The notes below the pieces were generated by a model, which did no database searches, was not told the origin of the DNA, and saw nothing but the letters and a program-made list of their open reading frames with translations. Source: Oerskovia turbata (lineage in GTDB: Bacteria > Actinomycetota > Actinomycetes > Actinomycetales > Cellulomonadaceae). Taken from it: a stretch of DNA of 64,000 nucleotides. Position numbers and translations under genes: made by a program. Location of the stretch: the NCBI RefSeq assembly GCF_000718325.1, contig NZ_JOFV01000005.1, positions 1 to 64,000 of the forward strand. Reading direction: 5' to 3'. This document shows, piece after piece, positions 8,007 to 21,461 of the stretch (position 1 is its first letter; each line of letters starts with the position of its first letter).

Positions 8007-9820
8007 CGCAGCGACTCCTCGTCCGCTCGGTGCGCCCACTCGGCGAAGGTCTCGGCGCCGTCCTTCTCCTTCTCGAACTGGCGCACGACACGCTCGACGT
8101 ACTCGGGCAGGTCGTCGTTGGTGACCTTGAGGCCGCGGACGGTACGGCCCATGCCCGCCTCGGCGCGGTCGTCGGAGGCGAGGCCGCCGCCGAGGTGGAC
8201 CTGGAAGCCGGGGACCTGGTTGCCGTCGTCGTCCAGCACGAGCTGGCCCTTGAGGCCGATGTCCGCGGTCTGGATGCGGGCGCACGAGTTGGGGCAGCCG
8301 TTGATGTGCAGCGAGAGCGGCTTCATCGTGGAGAGGTCGCCGAGGCGCTTCTCGAGGTCGTCGATCGCGCGTGTCGCGGCGCCCTTGGTCTCGACGATCG
8401 CGAGCTTGCAGTACTCGATGCCCGTGCACGCGATGGTGCTGCGGCGGAACGGGCTAGGGTTCGCGTCGAGGCCCTGCTCCTTGAGCCCGGACACGACGCG
8501 TTCGAGGTGCTCGTCGGGGACGTCGAGCACGAGCAGCTTCTGGTGCGGGGTGAAGCGCACGCGGTGCGACCCGGCCGACTCGGCGAGGTCCGCGACGGCC
8601 GCGAGGATGCTCCCCGAGACACGGCCGACGTAGGGAGCGGCGCCGATGTAGTTGAGGCCGTCCTTCTGCTTGTGCACGCCGACGTGGTCGCCCGGCTGGG
8701 AGGGCTGCGGGGCGGGCGGGCCGTCGGGCAGCGCGTAGCCCAGGTACTCGGTCTCGAGGACCTCGCGGAACTTCGCCGGCCCCCAGTCGGCGAGCAGGAA
8801 CTTCAGGCGGGCCTTGTTGCGCAACCGCCGGTAGCCGTAGTCGCGGAAGATCTGGACGACCCCGTGCCACACGTCGGCCACCTGCTCCTCGGTGACGAAC
8901 GCGCCGAGGCGCTCGCCGAGCCGGGGGTTCGCGGACAGGCCGCCGCCGACCCACACGTCGAAGCCGACACCGAGCTCGGGGTGATCGAGCGCGACGAAGC
9001 CCACGTCGTTGATCTCGTGGACCACGTCCTGGGAGGGGTGGCCCGTCACTGCGGTCTTGAACTTGCGGGGCAGGTTCGCGAGCTCGGGGACCCCGATGTA
9101 CTTGTCGGTGATCTCCTTGATGACCCGGGCGGGGTCGATCAGCTCGTCCGCCGCGATCCCGGCGACCGGGCTGCCCAGGACCACGCGCGGGACGTCGCCG
9201 CACGCCTCGGTCGTCTGCAGGCCCACCGCCTCGAGCCGGCGCCAGATCTCGGGCACGTCCTCGACCTCGACCCAGTGGAGCTGGATGTTCTGCCGGTCCG
9301 TGATGTCGGCGCTGTCGCGGCCGAAGTCGCGCGAGATGTCCGCGATGACGCGCAGCTGCTCGGTCGTGACCGCACCGCCGTCGATGCGCACGCGGAGCAT
9401 GAAGTACTTGTCCTCGAGCTCGTGCGGCTCGAGCGCCGCGGTGCGCCCGCCGTCGATCCCGGGCTTGCGCTGCGTGTACAGGCCCCACCAGCGGAAGCGA
9501 CCGTGCAGGTCGTCGCCCGTGATCGAGTCGAAGCCCTCGCGGGAGTAGACGTCCTCGATGCGTTGGCGCACCGAGAGGCCGCCGTCCTCCTGCTTCCACT
9601 TCTCGTTGCCGTTGAGCGGCTCCTTGCCGTCGACGGCCCACTGGCCGTGGGGACGGGCGACGCGCGCGGGGCGGGCCGGGCGCTCGGGGCGAGCGGCGGC
9701 GTCGGGCACGTGCGTGGTGGGCGGGGTGCCGGCGGGCGTGCCGACCGGTGCGGTGGTGCTGCTGCCTGCCGGCTGACCGGCGACGGGGGTCGCGTCAGTG
9801 GCGGTGTTCGGCGGCGTCAT
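8003..9820 (-). CDS. cysI: Ferredoxin-type sulfite reductase
   Basis: A 605-residue sirohaem/4Fe-4S enzyme reducing sulfite to sulfide with six electrons. Cluster-binding cysteines appear as TACTGIEYCK and INGCPNSC, the C-x5-C and C-x3-C pattern of nitrite/sulfite reductases. Two ferredoxin-like half domains (RFRWWGLYTQRKPG and RFTPHQKLLVLDVP) flank them. The absence of a flavoprotein CysJ gene suggests ferredoxin as electron donor, as in mycobacterial NirA/SirA. It could in principle be a nitrite reductase, but the operon context with cysH, cysD, cysN and a cysteine leader makes sulfite the clear choice. The first 65 residues are Thr/Pro/Ala-rich. It is the first structural gene, 143 bases after the leader peptide. 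Confidence 0.93.
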   Translation of the reverse strand: MTPPNTATDATPVAGQPAGSSTTAPVGTPAGTPPTTHVPDAAARPERPARPARVARPHGQWAVDGKEPLNGNEKWKQEDGGLSVRQRIEDVYSREGFDSITGDDLHGRFRWWGLYTQRKPGIDGGRTAALEPHELEDKYFMLRVRIDGGAVTTEQLRVIADISRDFGRDSADITDRQNIQLHWVEVEDVPEIWRRLEAVGLQTTEACGDVPRVVLGSPVAGIAADELIDPARVIKEITDKYIGVPELANLPRKFKTAVTGHPSQDVVHEINDVGFVALDHPELGVGFDVWVGGGLSANPRLGERLGAFVTEEQVADVWHGVVQIFRDYGYRRLRNKARLKFLLADWGPAKFREVLETEYLGYALPDGPPAPQPSQPGDHVGVHKQKDGLNYIGAAPYVGRVSGSILAAVADLAESAGSHRVRFTPHQKLLVLDVPDEHLERVVSGLKEQGLDANPSPFRRSTIACTGIEYCKLAIVETKGAATRAIDDLEKRLGDLSTMKPLSLHINGCPNSCARIQTADIGLKGQLVLDDDGNQVPGFQVHLGGGLASDDRAEAGMGRTVRGLKVTNDDLPEYVERVVRQFEKEKDGAETFAEWAHRADEESLR

Positions 9821-9963
9821 CGTGCTCCTCGTGGGGGGACGTGGGCACGCGGACCGAAGGACTCAGCAGGGGAGGACAGGGCTGAGGGCCGACCACGCGC
9901 GCCCTTGGCTCAGGAAGATGGCGAGCGGTCGGCGAGGACGGCTCGGGCTGAGTCAGGCGCGGG
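9821..9963 (-). promoter_or_regulatory. Attenuator region between cysteine leader peptide and cysI
   Basis: The 143 bases between leader stop and cysI start contain nested complementary segments on the transcribed strand: GACTCAGC at 9860-9867 with GCTGAGTC at 9947-9954, and GCCGACC at 9888-9894 with GGTCGGC at 9927-9933. The cysI ribosome site (GAGGAG, about 6 bases before ATG 9820) lies just past this structure. Such alternatives could let ribosome position on the leader decide whether the cysI start is open or transcription continues. The complementarity is visible; the switching is inference. Confidence 0.55.
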
Positions 9964-10050
9964 TCAACAACAACAGCAGAAGCTGTTGCGGGCGCAGGCC
10001 GTCGACTCGTGACGTGCCGTCACGAGGAGGAGGTGCGCTGCCGTGGTCAT
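9964..10050 (-). CDS. Poly-cysteine leader peptide of the cys operon
   Basis: A 28-codon reading frame starting at ATG 10050: it begins MTTAAHLLLV and ends NSFCCCC followed by TGA, so four consecutive cysteine codons (TGC TGT TGT TGT) sit directly before the stop, plus one earlier Cys. It lies just upstream of cysI on the same strand. A -10-like TAGATT at 10058-10063 is only 7 bases before the ATG, so the mRNA is probably leaderless. Leaderless poly-cysteine small ORFs ahead of sulfur operons are known in mycobacteria, where they act as cysteine-responsive attenuators. Sensing of charged Cys-tRNA supply is therefore the likely job here. Confidence 0.85.
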   Translation of the reverse strand: MTTAAHLLLVTARHESTACARNSFCCCC

Positions 10051-10057
10051 GGCGGGA

Positions 10058-10063
10058 AATCTA
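10058..10063 (-). promoter_or_regulatory. -10 element of the cys operon promoter
   Basis: TAGATT on the minus strand, seven bases before the leader ATG. The spacing puts the first transcribed base at or next to the A of the start codon. No convincing -35 was identified. Confidence 0.55.
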
Positions 10064-10234
10064 CAGAGGCAGCGGGTGAATGAACAGCCCCTGTCCGCAT
10101 GGTGGATGGGGGTCTCAGAATTCGGCGTCCGCGGAGCGACCCCGGCGAGGTCCCTGATGCGAAGGGGCGGCGGGGGTGAGCAGCGCCACGCCGATATTTT
10201 TCCGACAGTCGCGTCAGCAAACTAGGATGTCGCC

Positions 10235-10585
10235 ATGGAAATCGTCTACAACGTGTTCGCGGTCCTGCACTTCGTCGGCTGGGCCATCGTCCTCGGCGGC
10301 TACTTCGTGTCGCTCAAGTCCGCCGCGCTCAACAAGGGCGTCTTCCACGGTGCCGCGACGGCTGCCGTCGCGGGCATCCTCATGGTCGGTGTGGCCGAGA
10401 TGAGCGGCATGTGGGACGACGGCGGTCCCAGCATGATGAAGATCGGCATCAAGCTCGCCATCGCCGTGATCATCGCCGTCCTCGCGTTCGTCGGTGTGCG
10501 CCAGGGCGACAAGATCTCGCCCGCGCTCAAGCACTCGATCGGCGCTCTCACACTGGTCAACATCATCGTGGCGGTCTTCGTCTGA
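10235..10585 (+). CDS. Small integral membrane protein of unknown function
   Basis: 116 residues with about four membrane segments (roughly 5-27, 36-54, 69-88, 96-115) and a short polar loop MWDDGGPSMMK between the second and third. I do not recognise a named family; similar small four-helix proteins are widespread in actinobacteria. ATG 10235 is preceded by TAGGAT at 10223-10228 with six bases between, which suggests a leaderless mRNA and fixes the start. It is divergent from the cys operon, about 185 bases away, and is followed by a terminator hairpin. Confidence 0.8.
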   Translation: MEIVYNVFAVLHFVGWAIVLGGYFVSLKSAALNKGVFHGAATAAVAGILMVGVAEMSGMWDDGGPSMMKIGIKLAIAVIIAVLAFVGVRQGDKISPALKHSIGALTLVNIIVAVFV

Positions 10586-10634
10586 CAGGTCGCGCGTCGT
10601 GCACGGCGCGCCAGCTCGTGACCAGCTCGTGACC

Positions 10635-10665
10635 AGGCCTCCGGCGGATCGACCGTCGGAGGCCT
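10635..10665 (+). terminator. Terminator hairpin
   Basis: Perfect 9-base arms AGGCCTCCG (10635-10643) and CGGAGGCCT (10657-10665), loop 13 bases, followed by TTCGTCGT. It separates the four-helix protein from the DUF456 gene. Confidence 0.7.
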
Positions 10666-10687
10666 TCGTCGTGCGAAGGTGTCACCC

Positions 10688-11170
10688 GTGAGCATCGTGG
10701 GAGAGATCGTCGTCGGCCTGGTGATCCTGGTCGGGCTGGCCGGGATCGTCGTGCAGGTCCTGCCGGGAAACACGCTCGTCGGCGGGGCGATCCTCGTCTG
10801 GGCGATCATGACGGGCGGCACGGCCGCCTGGGTCGTGTTCGCGGTGGCCGCCACGTTCATCGTCGCGGCCGAGGGCGGTCAGCTCCTGCTCGCCGGCAGG
10901 CACATGCGCCGAGCCGAGGTCCCGTGGTCGACGCTCGCGTGGGGCGGGCTGGCGGGCGTCGTCGGCTTCTTCGTCGTCCCCGTGGTCGGGCTGTTCATCG
11001 GTTTCGTGGCCGCGGTGTTCGTGGCCGAGCTGCTCCGCAGGCGCGACCGGCGTACCGCCTGGCGGGCGACCGTCGCCGCGCTGCAGGCCACGGGCATCAC
11101 GATCGTGGTCCAGCTGCTGGGCGGGCTGCTCGCGGCCGCGACGTGGGGCGTGGGCCTCGGGCTGACGTGA
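10688..11170 (+). CDS. DUF456 family membrane protein
   Basis: 160 residues, mostly hydrophobic, with paired glycine-rich helices (PGNTLVGGAILVWA and GGLAGVVGFFVVPVVGLFIGFVAAVFVAE split across segments) that mark the DUF456 family. Its function is unknown. GTG 10688 is chosen because GAAGGT lies seven bases upstream; the earlier in-frame GTG at 10679 overlaps that ribosome site. The polar loop in the middle (RHMRRAEVPW) would face the cytoplasm if the usual positive-inside rule holds. Confidence 0.78.
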   Translation: MSIVGEIVVGLVILVGLAGIVVQVLPGNTLVGGAILVWAIMTGGTAAWVVFAVAATFIVAAEGGQLLLAGRHMRRAEVPWSTLAWGGLAGVVGFFVVPVVGLFIGFVAAVFVAELLRRRDRRTAWRATVAALQATGITIVVQLLGGLLAAATWGVGLGLT

Positions 11171-11295
11171 GCAGGCGGTGAGCGAGTCGTCGAGGCAGTC
11201 GTCGAGAACGGGCTCGAGGTCGTTCCGAGCGGCAGGACGACCGCAACCCCTTTCTCGACCGCCTCGGCCGACCCGGTGGGCCCGGCGACGGGGAG

Positions 11296-11898
11296 TCAGG
11301 CGCCGAGGCGTGGCCGCAGGCGGTGCTCCAGGCCTACGCGGACGGTCGGCCACTCGGCGGCCGTGATCGAGTAGACGGCGGTGTCGCGCAGCGTGCCGTC
11401 GTACCCGATCCTCTGGCTGCGCAGCACCCCGTCGAGCTTGGCGCCCAGGCGTTCGATCGCCGCGCGCGACTGCCGGTTGTGGAAGTGCGTGCGCAGCTCG
11501 ACCGCGATCGCGTCGAGGTCGTCGAACGCGTGCCCCAGCAGCAGCAGCTTCGCGGCAGGGTTCACGCCCGTTCCCTGGGCGCTGACCCGGGTCCAGGTGA
11601 AGCCGATCTCGACGTGCCGGTTGAGCGGGTCGATCCCGAGGAACGTCGTGACGCCGACGACCTGGTCGTCGGCGTTGCGGATCACGACCCACGGGTTGGC
11701 GGTCCCGGCCTCGCGGGCCGCGATCTTGTCGCGGATGTACTGCGCCATCTCTTCGGGGGCGGGCACCGAGGTGTACCAGGCGTTCCACAGCTCGCCGTCG
11801 CGCACGGCCTCGACGAGGGCGTCGTGGTGGTCGGGGTGCAACGGGACGAGGCGCACGAGCGGTCCGGTCAGGGTCACGGGGTCGGCGAAGGCGTTCAC
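11296..11898 (-). CDS. GNAT-family N-acetyltransferase, RimJ/RimL type
   Basis: A 200-residue GCN5-like acetyltransferase. It starts with LTGPLVRLVPLHPDHHDALV, has the acetyl-CoA-binding region around RVSAQGTGVNPAAKLLLLGHAF, and ends with a typical RLGAKLDGVLRS segment. These are hallmarks of RimL-like enzymes that acetylate protein N-termini or small amines. The substrate cannot be told. GTG 11898 is supported by a TAGGCT box at 11906-11911 on the minus strand, seven bases before it, so the mRNA is probably leaderless. It is divergent from pcrA. Confidence 0.85.
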   Translation of the reverse strand: MNAFADPVTLTGPLVRLVPLHPDHHDALVEAVRDGELWNAWYTSVPAPEEMAQYIRDKIAAREAGTANPWVVIRNADDQVVGVTTFLGIDPLNRHVEIGFTWTRVSAQGTGVNPAAKLLLLGHAFDDLDAIAVELRTHFHNRQSRAAIERLGAKLDGVLRSQRIGYDGTLRDTAVYSITAAEWPTVRVGLEHRLRPRLGA

Positions 11899-12039
11899 GG
11901 GCAGGAGCCTATCCGGCGCGTGGCCGGTGGGTCCTGGGAGCCCTGATCGTGGTCGCCGGGCGGGACGTGCGCGTCGCGCGCTCGTGGGGCGCGCGCCGAT
12001 GCGGGGAGTGTCGGTGTGCACGCCTACGCTGGGAGGGCT

Positions 12040-14688
12040 ATGACATCGCTCTTCGAGAACCTGCCGCTGCCCGGATTCGACCTCGCGTCCCTCGGGGACT
12101 CGTCGCGCCTGCCGACCACCGCGCCGCGGTGGGACGAGGCGCCCGACGGCGGAGCCTCCGCCCGGACGTCCGCTCGGCCGGGGCGCGGTGCGGCCGAGCG
12201 CGCCGCCGCGGGCCACGACGAGGACGGGCACCGAGCGGGCGGGTTCTCGCACATCGACGCTGACTCGCTGCTCGACGGCATGAACCCGCAGCAGCGCGAG
12301 GCCGTCGTGCACGCGGGCAGCCCGCTGCTCATCGTCGCGGGTGCGGGCTCGGGCAAGACGCGGGTCCTGACGCACCGCATCGCGTACCTGCTCGCGACGG
12401 GCCGGGCCCGGCCGGGCGAGATCCTCGCGATCACGTTCACCAACAAGGCCGCGGCGGAGATGCGCGAGCGCGTCGAGGCGCTCATCGGCCCCGCGGCCCG
12501 GTCCATGTGGGTCTCGACGTTCCACTCGGCGTGCGTGCGGATCCTGCGCAAGGAGGCCTCGGCGCTCGGGCTCAAGTCGAGCTTCTCGATCTACGACGCG
12601 GCGGACTCCCAGCGCCTCATCACGCTGGTCAGCCGCGAGCTCGACCTCGACGTGAAGAAGTACCCGGCCCGGACGTTGTCCAACAAGATCTCGGACCTCA
12701 AGAACGAGCTGATCGACCCCGAGCGCTATGCGCGGGAGAGCGGCGCGAACGCGACGGTGGACGGCGCGGCCGCGGGACCCGCGAACGCGTTCGACCAGGT
12801 CCTCTCGGACGTCTACACGCGCTACCAGGCCCGCCTCGCGCAGGCCCACGCGCTCGACTTCGACGACATCATCATGACCACGGTCAACCTCCTGCAGGCC
12901 TTCCCCGCCGTCGCGGAGCACTACCGGCGCCGGTTCCGGCACGTGCTGGTCGACGAGTACCAGGACACCAACCACGCGCAGTACGTCCTGGTGCGCGAGC
13001 TCGCGGGGGCCTCGGCACCCGCGCCGGAGGGCGGCGAGGGCACGTGGGCACCGGGCGTCATCCCGCCCGGCGAGCTGACGGTCGTCGGTGACGCCGACCA
13101 GTCGATCTACGCCTTCCGTGGCGCGACGATCCGCAACATCCTCGAGTTCGAGGCCGACTACCCGAACGCCCGCACCATCCTGCTCGAGCAGAACTACCGT
13201 TCGACGCAGAACATCCTCTCGGCCGCGAACGCGGTGATCTCGCGCAACGTCGACCGCAAGCCCAAGCGCCTGTGGACGGACGCGGGGGCCGGCGTCAAGA
13301 TCATCGGCTACGTCGCGGACAACGAGCACGAGGAGGCGCGCTTCATCGCCGAGGAGATCGACCGCCTCGGCGACTCGGACGGCGTGCGCCCGGGCGACGT
13401 CGCGATCTTCTACCGGACCAACGCCCAGTCCCGTGCCCTGGAGGAGGTGCTGATCCGCGTCGGCCTGCCGTACAAGGTCGTGGGCGGCACGCGCTTCTAC
13501 GAGCGCCGTGAGATCAAGGATGCGATCGCCTACCTGCGGGCCGTCGCGAACCCGGACGACGACGTGAACCTGCGCCGCATCCTCAACGTGCCCAAGCGAG
13601 GTCTCGGGGACCGTGCCGAGGCCCTGGTCGCGGCGTTCGCCGAGCGCGAGCGCATCTCGTTCGCTGCGTCGCTCGACCGGGCCGAGGAGATCCCGGGCAT
13701 GACGACGCGGACCCTGAACCCGCTGCGTGCGTTCCGCGAGCTGTTCCACGGGCTGCTCGACCTGTACGCGACGGGTGCCACGCCCGCGGAGATCCTCGGT
13801 GCCGTCCTCGACCGCTCGGGCTACCTCGCCGAGCTGCGGGCCAGCGACGACCCGCAGGACGGTTCGCGCGTCGAGAACCTCGCCGAGCTGCACGCGGTCG
13901 CGAGCGAGTTCACCGAGCTCGAGCCCGAGGGCACGCTCACGGACTTCCTGGAGCGCGTCTCGCTCGTCGCGGACTCGGACCAGATCCCGTCGAGCGACGA
14001 CGAGGGGCACGAGGGCAGGCCCGTCGTCGACCCCGGCGTCGTGACGCTCATGACGCTGCACACGGCCAAGGGCCTCGAGTTCCCGGTGGTGTTCCTCAGC
14101 GGCATGGAGGACGGCACGTTCCCGCACATGCGCTCGCTGCACGACGAGAGCGAGCTCGCCGAGGAGCGACGCCTCGCGTACGTCGGCATCACGCGTGCCC
14201 GGGAGCGGCTCTACATCTCGCGCTCCGCGGTGCGCTCGGCGTGGGGCATGGCCAACGAGTTCCCGCCCAGCCGGTTCCTCGACGAGATCCCCGAGGACCT
14301 GTGGGACTGGCGACGCAAGGAGTCCTCCATGGCGACCCTGCGCGGTCCCGGCGGCTACACGGGCGGGTGGGGCTCGTCGTCGGGCGGCTCACGCGGCGGG
14401 ACGGGGAGCGGCTACGGGGCCGGGGGAGCGGGCTCGCGCAACGGCCAGGTCCGCACGCGGTCGGTCGCCCCCCACCCGGACGGACCCAAGTTCGGCTCGG
14501 CGACGCCGCGCAAGGAGGGGGACATCCCCTCGCTCGCGATCGGCGACAAGGTCACGCACGACGCCTACGGGCTCGGCACGGTCGTCGCGGTCGAGGGGGC
14601 GGGCCCCAACGCGGTCGCCAAGATCGACTTCGGGGCGGACGGCACCAAGCGCCTCCTGCTGCGCTTCTCTCCGGTCACCAAGCTCTAG
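12040..14688 (+). CDS. pcrA: ATP-dependent DNA helicase PcrA/UvrD
   Basis: An 882-residue superfamily 1A 3'-5' helicase used in nucleotide excision repair and removal of stalled complexes. Motifs in order: Walker A VAGAGSGKTRVL, DEYQDTNHAQY (motif II), GDADQSIYAFRGA (III), LEQNYRST (IV), MTLHTAKGLEFPVVF (V) and AYVGITRARERLY (VI). The N-terminus has an extra 75 residues rich in Ala, Arg and Gly before the helicase core. The C-terminal 50 residues, beginning GDKVTHDAYGLGTVV, are the Tudor-like domain that binds RNA polymerase in PcrA. ATG 12040 has GGGAGG four bases upstream. Its stop codon interlocks with that of the convergent LacI-type gene. Confidence 0.95.
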   Translation: MTSLFENLPLPGFDLASLGDSSRLPTTAPRWDEAPDGGASARTSARPGRGAAERAAAGHDEDGHRAGGFSHIDADSLLDGMNPQQREAVVHAGSPLLIVAGAGSGKTRVLTHRIAYLLATGRARPGEILAITFTNKAAAEMRERVEALIGPAARSMWVSTFHSACVRILRKEASALGLKSSFSIYDAADSQRLITLVSRELDLDVKKYPARTLSNKISDLKNELIDPERYARESGANATVDGAAAGPANAFDQVLSDVYTRYQARLAQAHALDFDDIIMTTVNLLQAFPAVAEHYRRRFRHVLVDEYQDTNHAQYVLVRELAGASAPAPEGGEGTWAPGVIPPGELTVVGDADQSIYAFRGATIRNILEFEADYPNARTILLEQNYRSTQNILSAANAVISRNVDRKPKRLWTDAGAGVKIIGYVADNEHEEARFIAEEIDRLGDSDGVRPGDVAIFYRTNAQSRALEEVLIRVGLPYKVVGGTRFYERREIKDAIAYLRAVANPDDDVNLRRILNVPKRGLGDRAEALVAAFAERERISFAASLDRAEEIPGMTTRTLNPLRAFRELFHGLLDLYATGATPAEILGAVLDRSGYLAELRASDDPQDGSRVENLAELHAVASEFTELEPEGTLTDFLERVSLVADSDQIPSSDDEGHEGRPVVDPGVVTLMTLHTAKGLEFPVVFLSGMEDGTFPHMRSLHDESELAEERRLAYVGITRARERLYISRSAVRSAWGMANEFPPSRFLDEIPEDLWDWRRKESSMATLRGPGGYTGGWGSSSGGSRGGTGSGYGAGGAGSRNGQVRTRSVAPHPDGPKFGSATPRKEGDIPSLAIGDKVTHDAYGLGTVVAVEGAGPNAVAKIDFGADGTKRLLLRFSPVTKL

Positions 14689-15752
14689 TCGACGGGTGCG
14701 GGGTCCGTGGTGGGCGGCGACCCCGCCCCGACCGTCGTCGCACGCGTGCTCTCGCGCTCGACGACGTTGGGCGTGAGCACCACGGTGCGCGGGGAGGCGC
14801 CCGCCACCATCTCGGCGGCCAGCTCGACCGCTACCGCACCCTGGCGGTCGAAGGGCTGGTGCACCGTGGTGAGGTGGGGCGTGGACGAGGACGCCACGGG
14901 GTGGTCGTCGAAGCCGATGACCAGGACGTCCTCCGGCACGCGCAGGCCGTGGTCGCGGAGCGCCTGCAGGACGCCGACCGCGATCCGGTCGTTGCCGCAG
15001 GCGACCGCGTCGAACGGAACGCCCGAGCGCAGCAGCTCGACCCCCGCCCGATGGCCTGCAGGCGTGTCCCACCCCGCGTACGCGACCGTCGGCAGGAGCC
15101 GGTCGCCCAGTGCCCGACGCAGCCCCTCGACACGATCGGGAGTGGCCGGGTTGCCCGCTGGTCCCATGACGGCGGCAACGCCGGTCGCCCCCCTCGCCAG
15201 CAGGTGCTCGGCCGCCAGCGTCGCGCCCAGGACGTCGTCGGAGTAGACCGAGGCGAAGGCGTCCTGGTCCAGGTCGCCGAGCTGACCGCACAGCACCACG
15301 GGCACGTGGGCGTCCCGCAGCTCGTCGAGCATCCCGTCGTCGACGTACGGCGAGAGGTGGATGACCGCATCGACCGCCCCGCGTCTGAACAGGCGCATCC
15401 CCTTCGCCCGCTCCTCGCTCGTGGCCATGGTGAAGAGCACGGGGACGACGGGTGTCGGTGTCAGGGCGTCGGTGATGCCCTTCAGCACGGCGGTGTAGGT
15501 CGGGTCGGTCAGCAGCTCGTCGAGGGGCTCGGTCAGGGCCACGGCGTACGCCTCGGCGGTTCCCGTGGCGAGCTGACGTGCCCGGGCGGACGCGATGAAG
15601 CCGGTCGACTCGATGGCCTCTCGCACGGCGCGTTCGCGCTCGGCCCCGACGGTCGTCGAACCGTTCAGGACGCGGGACACCGTCATGTGCGAGACGCCGG
15701 CGCGGGCGGCGACGTCCCTGATGGTGGCCTTCCTGGGGCGGGCGACCGCCAT
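14685..15752 (-). CDS. ebgR: LacI-family transcriptional regulator of the ebg-type cassette
   Basis: A 355-residue repressor: helix-turn-helix TIRDVAARAGVSHMTVSRVLNG at residues 10-30, then a periplasmic-binding-like sugar domain with the family landmarks ACGNDRIAVGVLQALRDHG and VIGFDDHPVA. It is transcribed divergently from the beta-galactosidase gene with two perfect operator palindromes in between, so it very likely controls that operon in response to a galactoside. ATG 15752 is preferred over an in-frame start 18 bases upstream because GGAGG is placed seven bases before it. The symbol is given by analogy with E. coli ebgR; the true inducer is unknown. Its stop codon overlaps that of pcrA inside a CTAG. 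Confidence 0.88.
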   Translation of the reverse strand: MAVARPRKATIRDVAARAGVSHMTVSRVLNGSTTVGAERERAVREAIESTGFIASARARQLATGTAEAYAVALTEPLDELLTDPTYTAVLKGITDALTPTPVVPVLFTMATSEERAKGMRLFRRGAVDAVIHLSPYVDDGMLDELRDAHVPVVLCGQLGDLDQDAFASVYSDDVLGATLAAEHLLARGATGVAAVMGPAGNPATPDRVEGLRRALGDRLLPTVAYAGWDTPAGHRAGVELLRSGVPFDAVACGNDRIAVGVLQALRDHGLRVPEDVLVIGFDDHPVASSSTPHLTTVHQPFDRQGAVAVELAAEMVAGASPRTVVLTPNVVERESTRATTVGAGSPPTTDPAPVD

Positions 15753-15855
15753 CGACACCTCCTCGATCACGGCCGCCGAGTCGGGTGACCCCGGGCCTGT
15801 CTGGCCGTGAGTCTACCGCCGGGGCGGCCGGTGGAGCCGTTTGCGGACACGACGT

Positions 15856-15890
15856 GTTACCGGTAACGTCAACGTCGCGTTACCGGTAAC
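15856..15890. promoter_or_regulatory. Pair of identical LacI-type operators
   Basis: GTTACCGGTAAC occurs twice as a perfect 12-base palindrome, at 15856-15867 and 15879-15890, centres 23 bases apart, so about two helical turns. The central CG and half-sites fit LacI/GalR-family operators. They lie about 100 bases from both divergent starts (ebgR and ebgA) and could serve control of both genes. Confidence 0.85.
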
Positions 15891-15899
15891 ACCACCTGA

Positions 15900-21174
<5,275 letters not shown>

Positions 21175-21186
21175 GTCCTCCGGCCT

Positions 21187-21230
21187 GCCCGACGGCACCC
21201 GCCCGCCCGTGGCGAGCGGCGCCGTCGGGC
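21187..21230 (+). terminator. Terminator of the ebg-type operon
   Basis: Arms GCCCGACGGC (21187-21196) and GCCGTCGGGC (21221-21230), with GC-rich sequence between. It belongs to the hairpin group that reuses CCCGACGGC arms at several gene ends in this window. Confidence 0.65.
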
Positions 21231-21399
21231 GGGCCAGGGCCCCTCTCCCGGCCGCGACCCGACCCTCACCGCGCGTGCCGCGACGGGTGCCGTGCCGCCC
21301 ACGGACGCCCCCGGGGTGTGGCCAACGAGACAGCGCCGGGCCCGGGCGGCGGGCCGCTCCGGGTAGGTCTCGGCGTGCTGCCGGGCTACCCTGTGACGG

Positions 21400-21421
21400 G
21401 ATGTCTCGATGTCGAGACATC
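21400..21421. promoter_or_regulatory. Palindrome in the sucC promoter region
   Basis: A perfect 22-base palindrome with core TCTCGATGTCGAGA. It begins 8 bases after a -10-like TACCCT (21387-21392) and so would cover the first transcribed bases, a good position for a repressor. A closely matching site (14 of 18 bases) lies upstream of icd at 32575-32592. Dimeric MarR-type regulators of TCA genes are known in streptomycetes; whether one acts here is inference. Confidence 0.6.
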
Positions 21422-21461
21422 GGTAGGCCGGTCAGGCAGTCAGATGGAAGGACGACACAGG

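Noticed and set aside
11296..14142. Long minus-strand frame opposite pcrA that continues into the acetyltransferase
   Set aside because: Only the last 200 residues look like a protein (the GNAT enzyme). The rest is the antisense image of pcrA.
15856..15890. Phage or mobile-element attachment site formed by the repeated palindrome
   Set aside because: The two copies are 12-base perfect palindromes spaced like operators, and no integrase or transposase gene is near.
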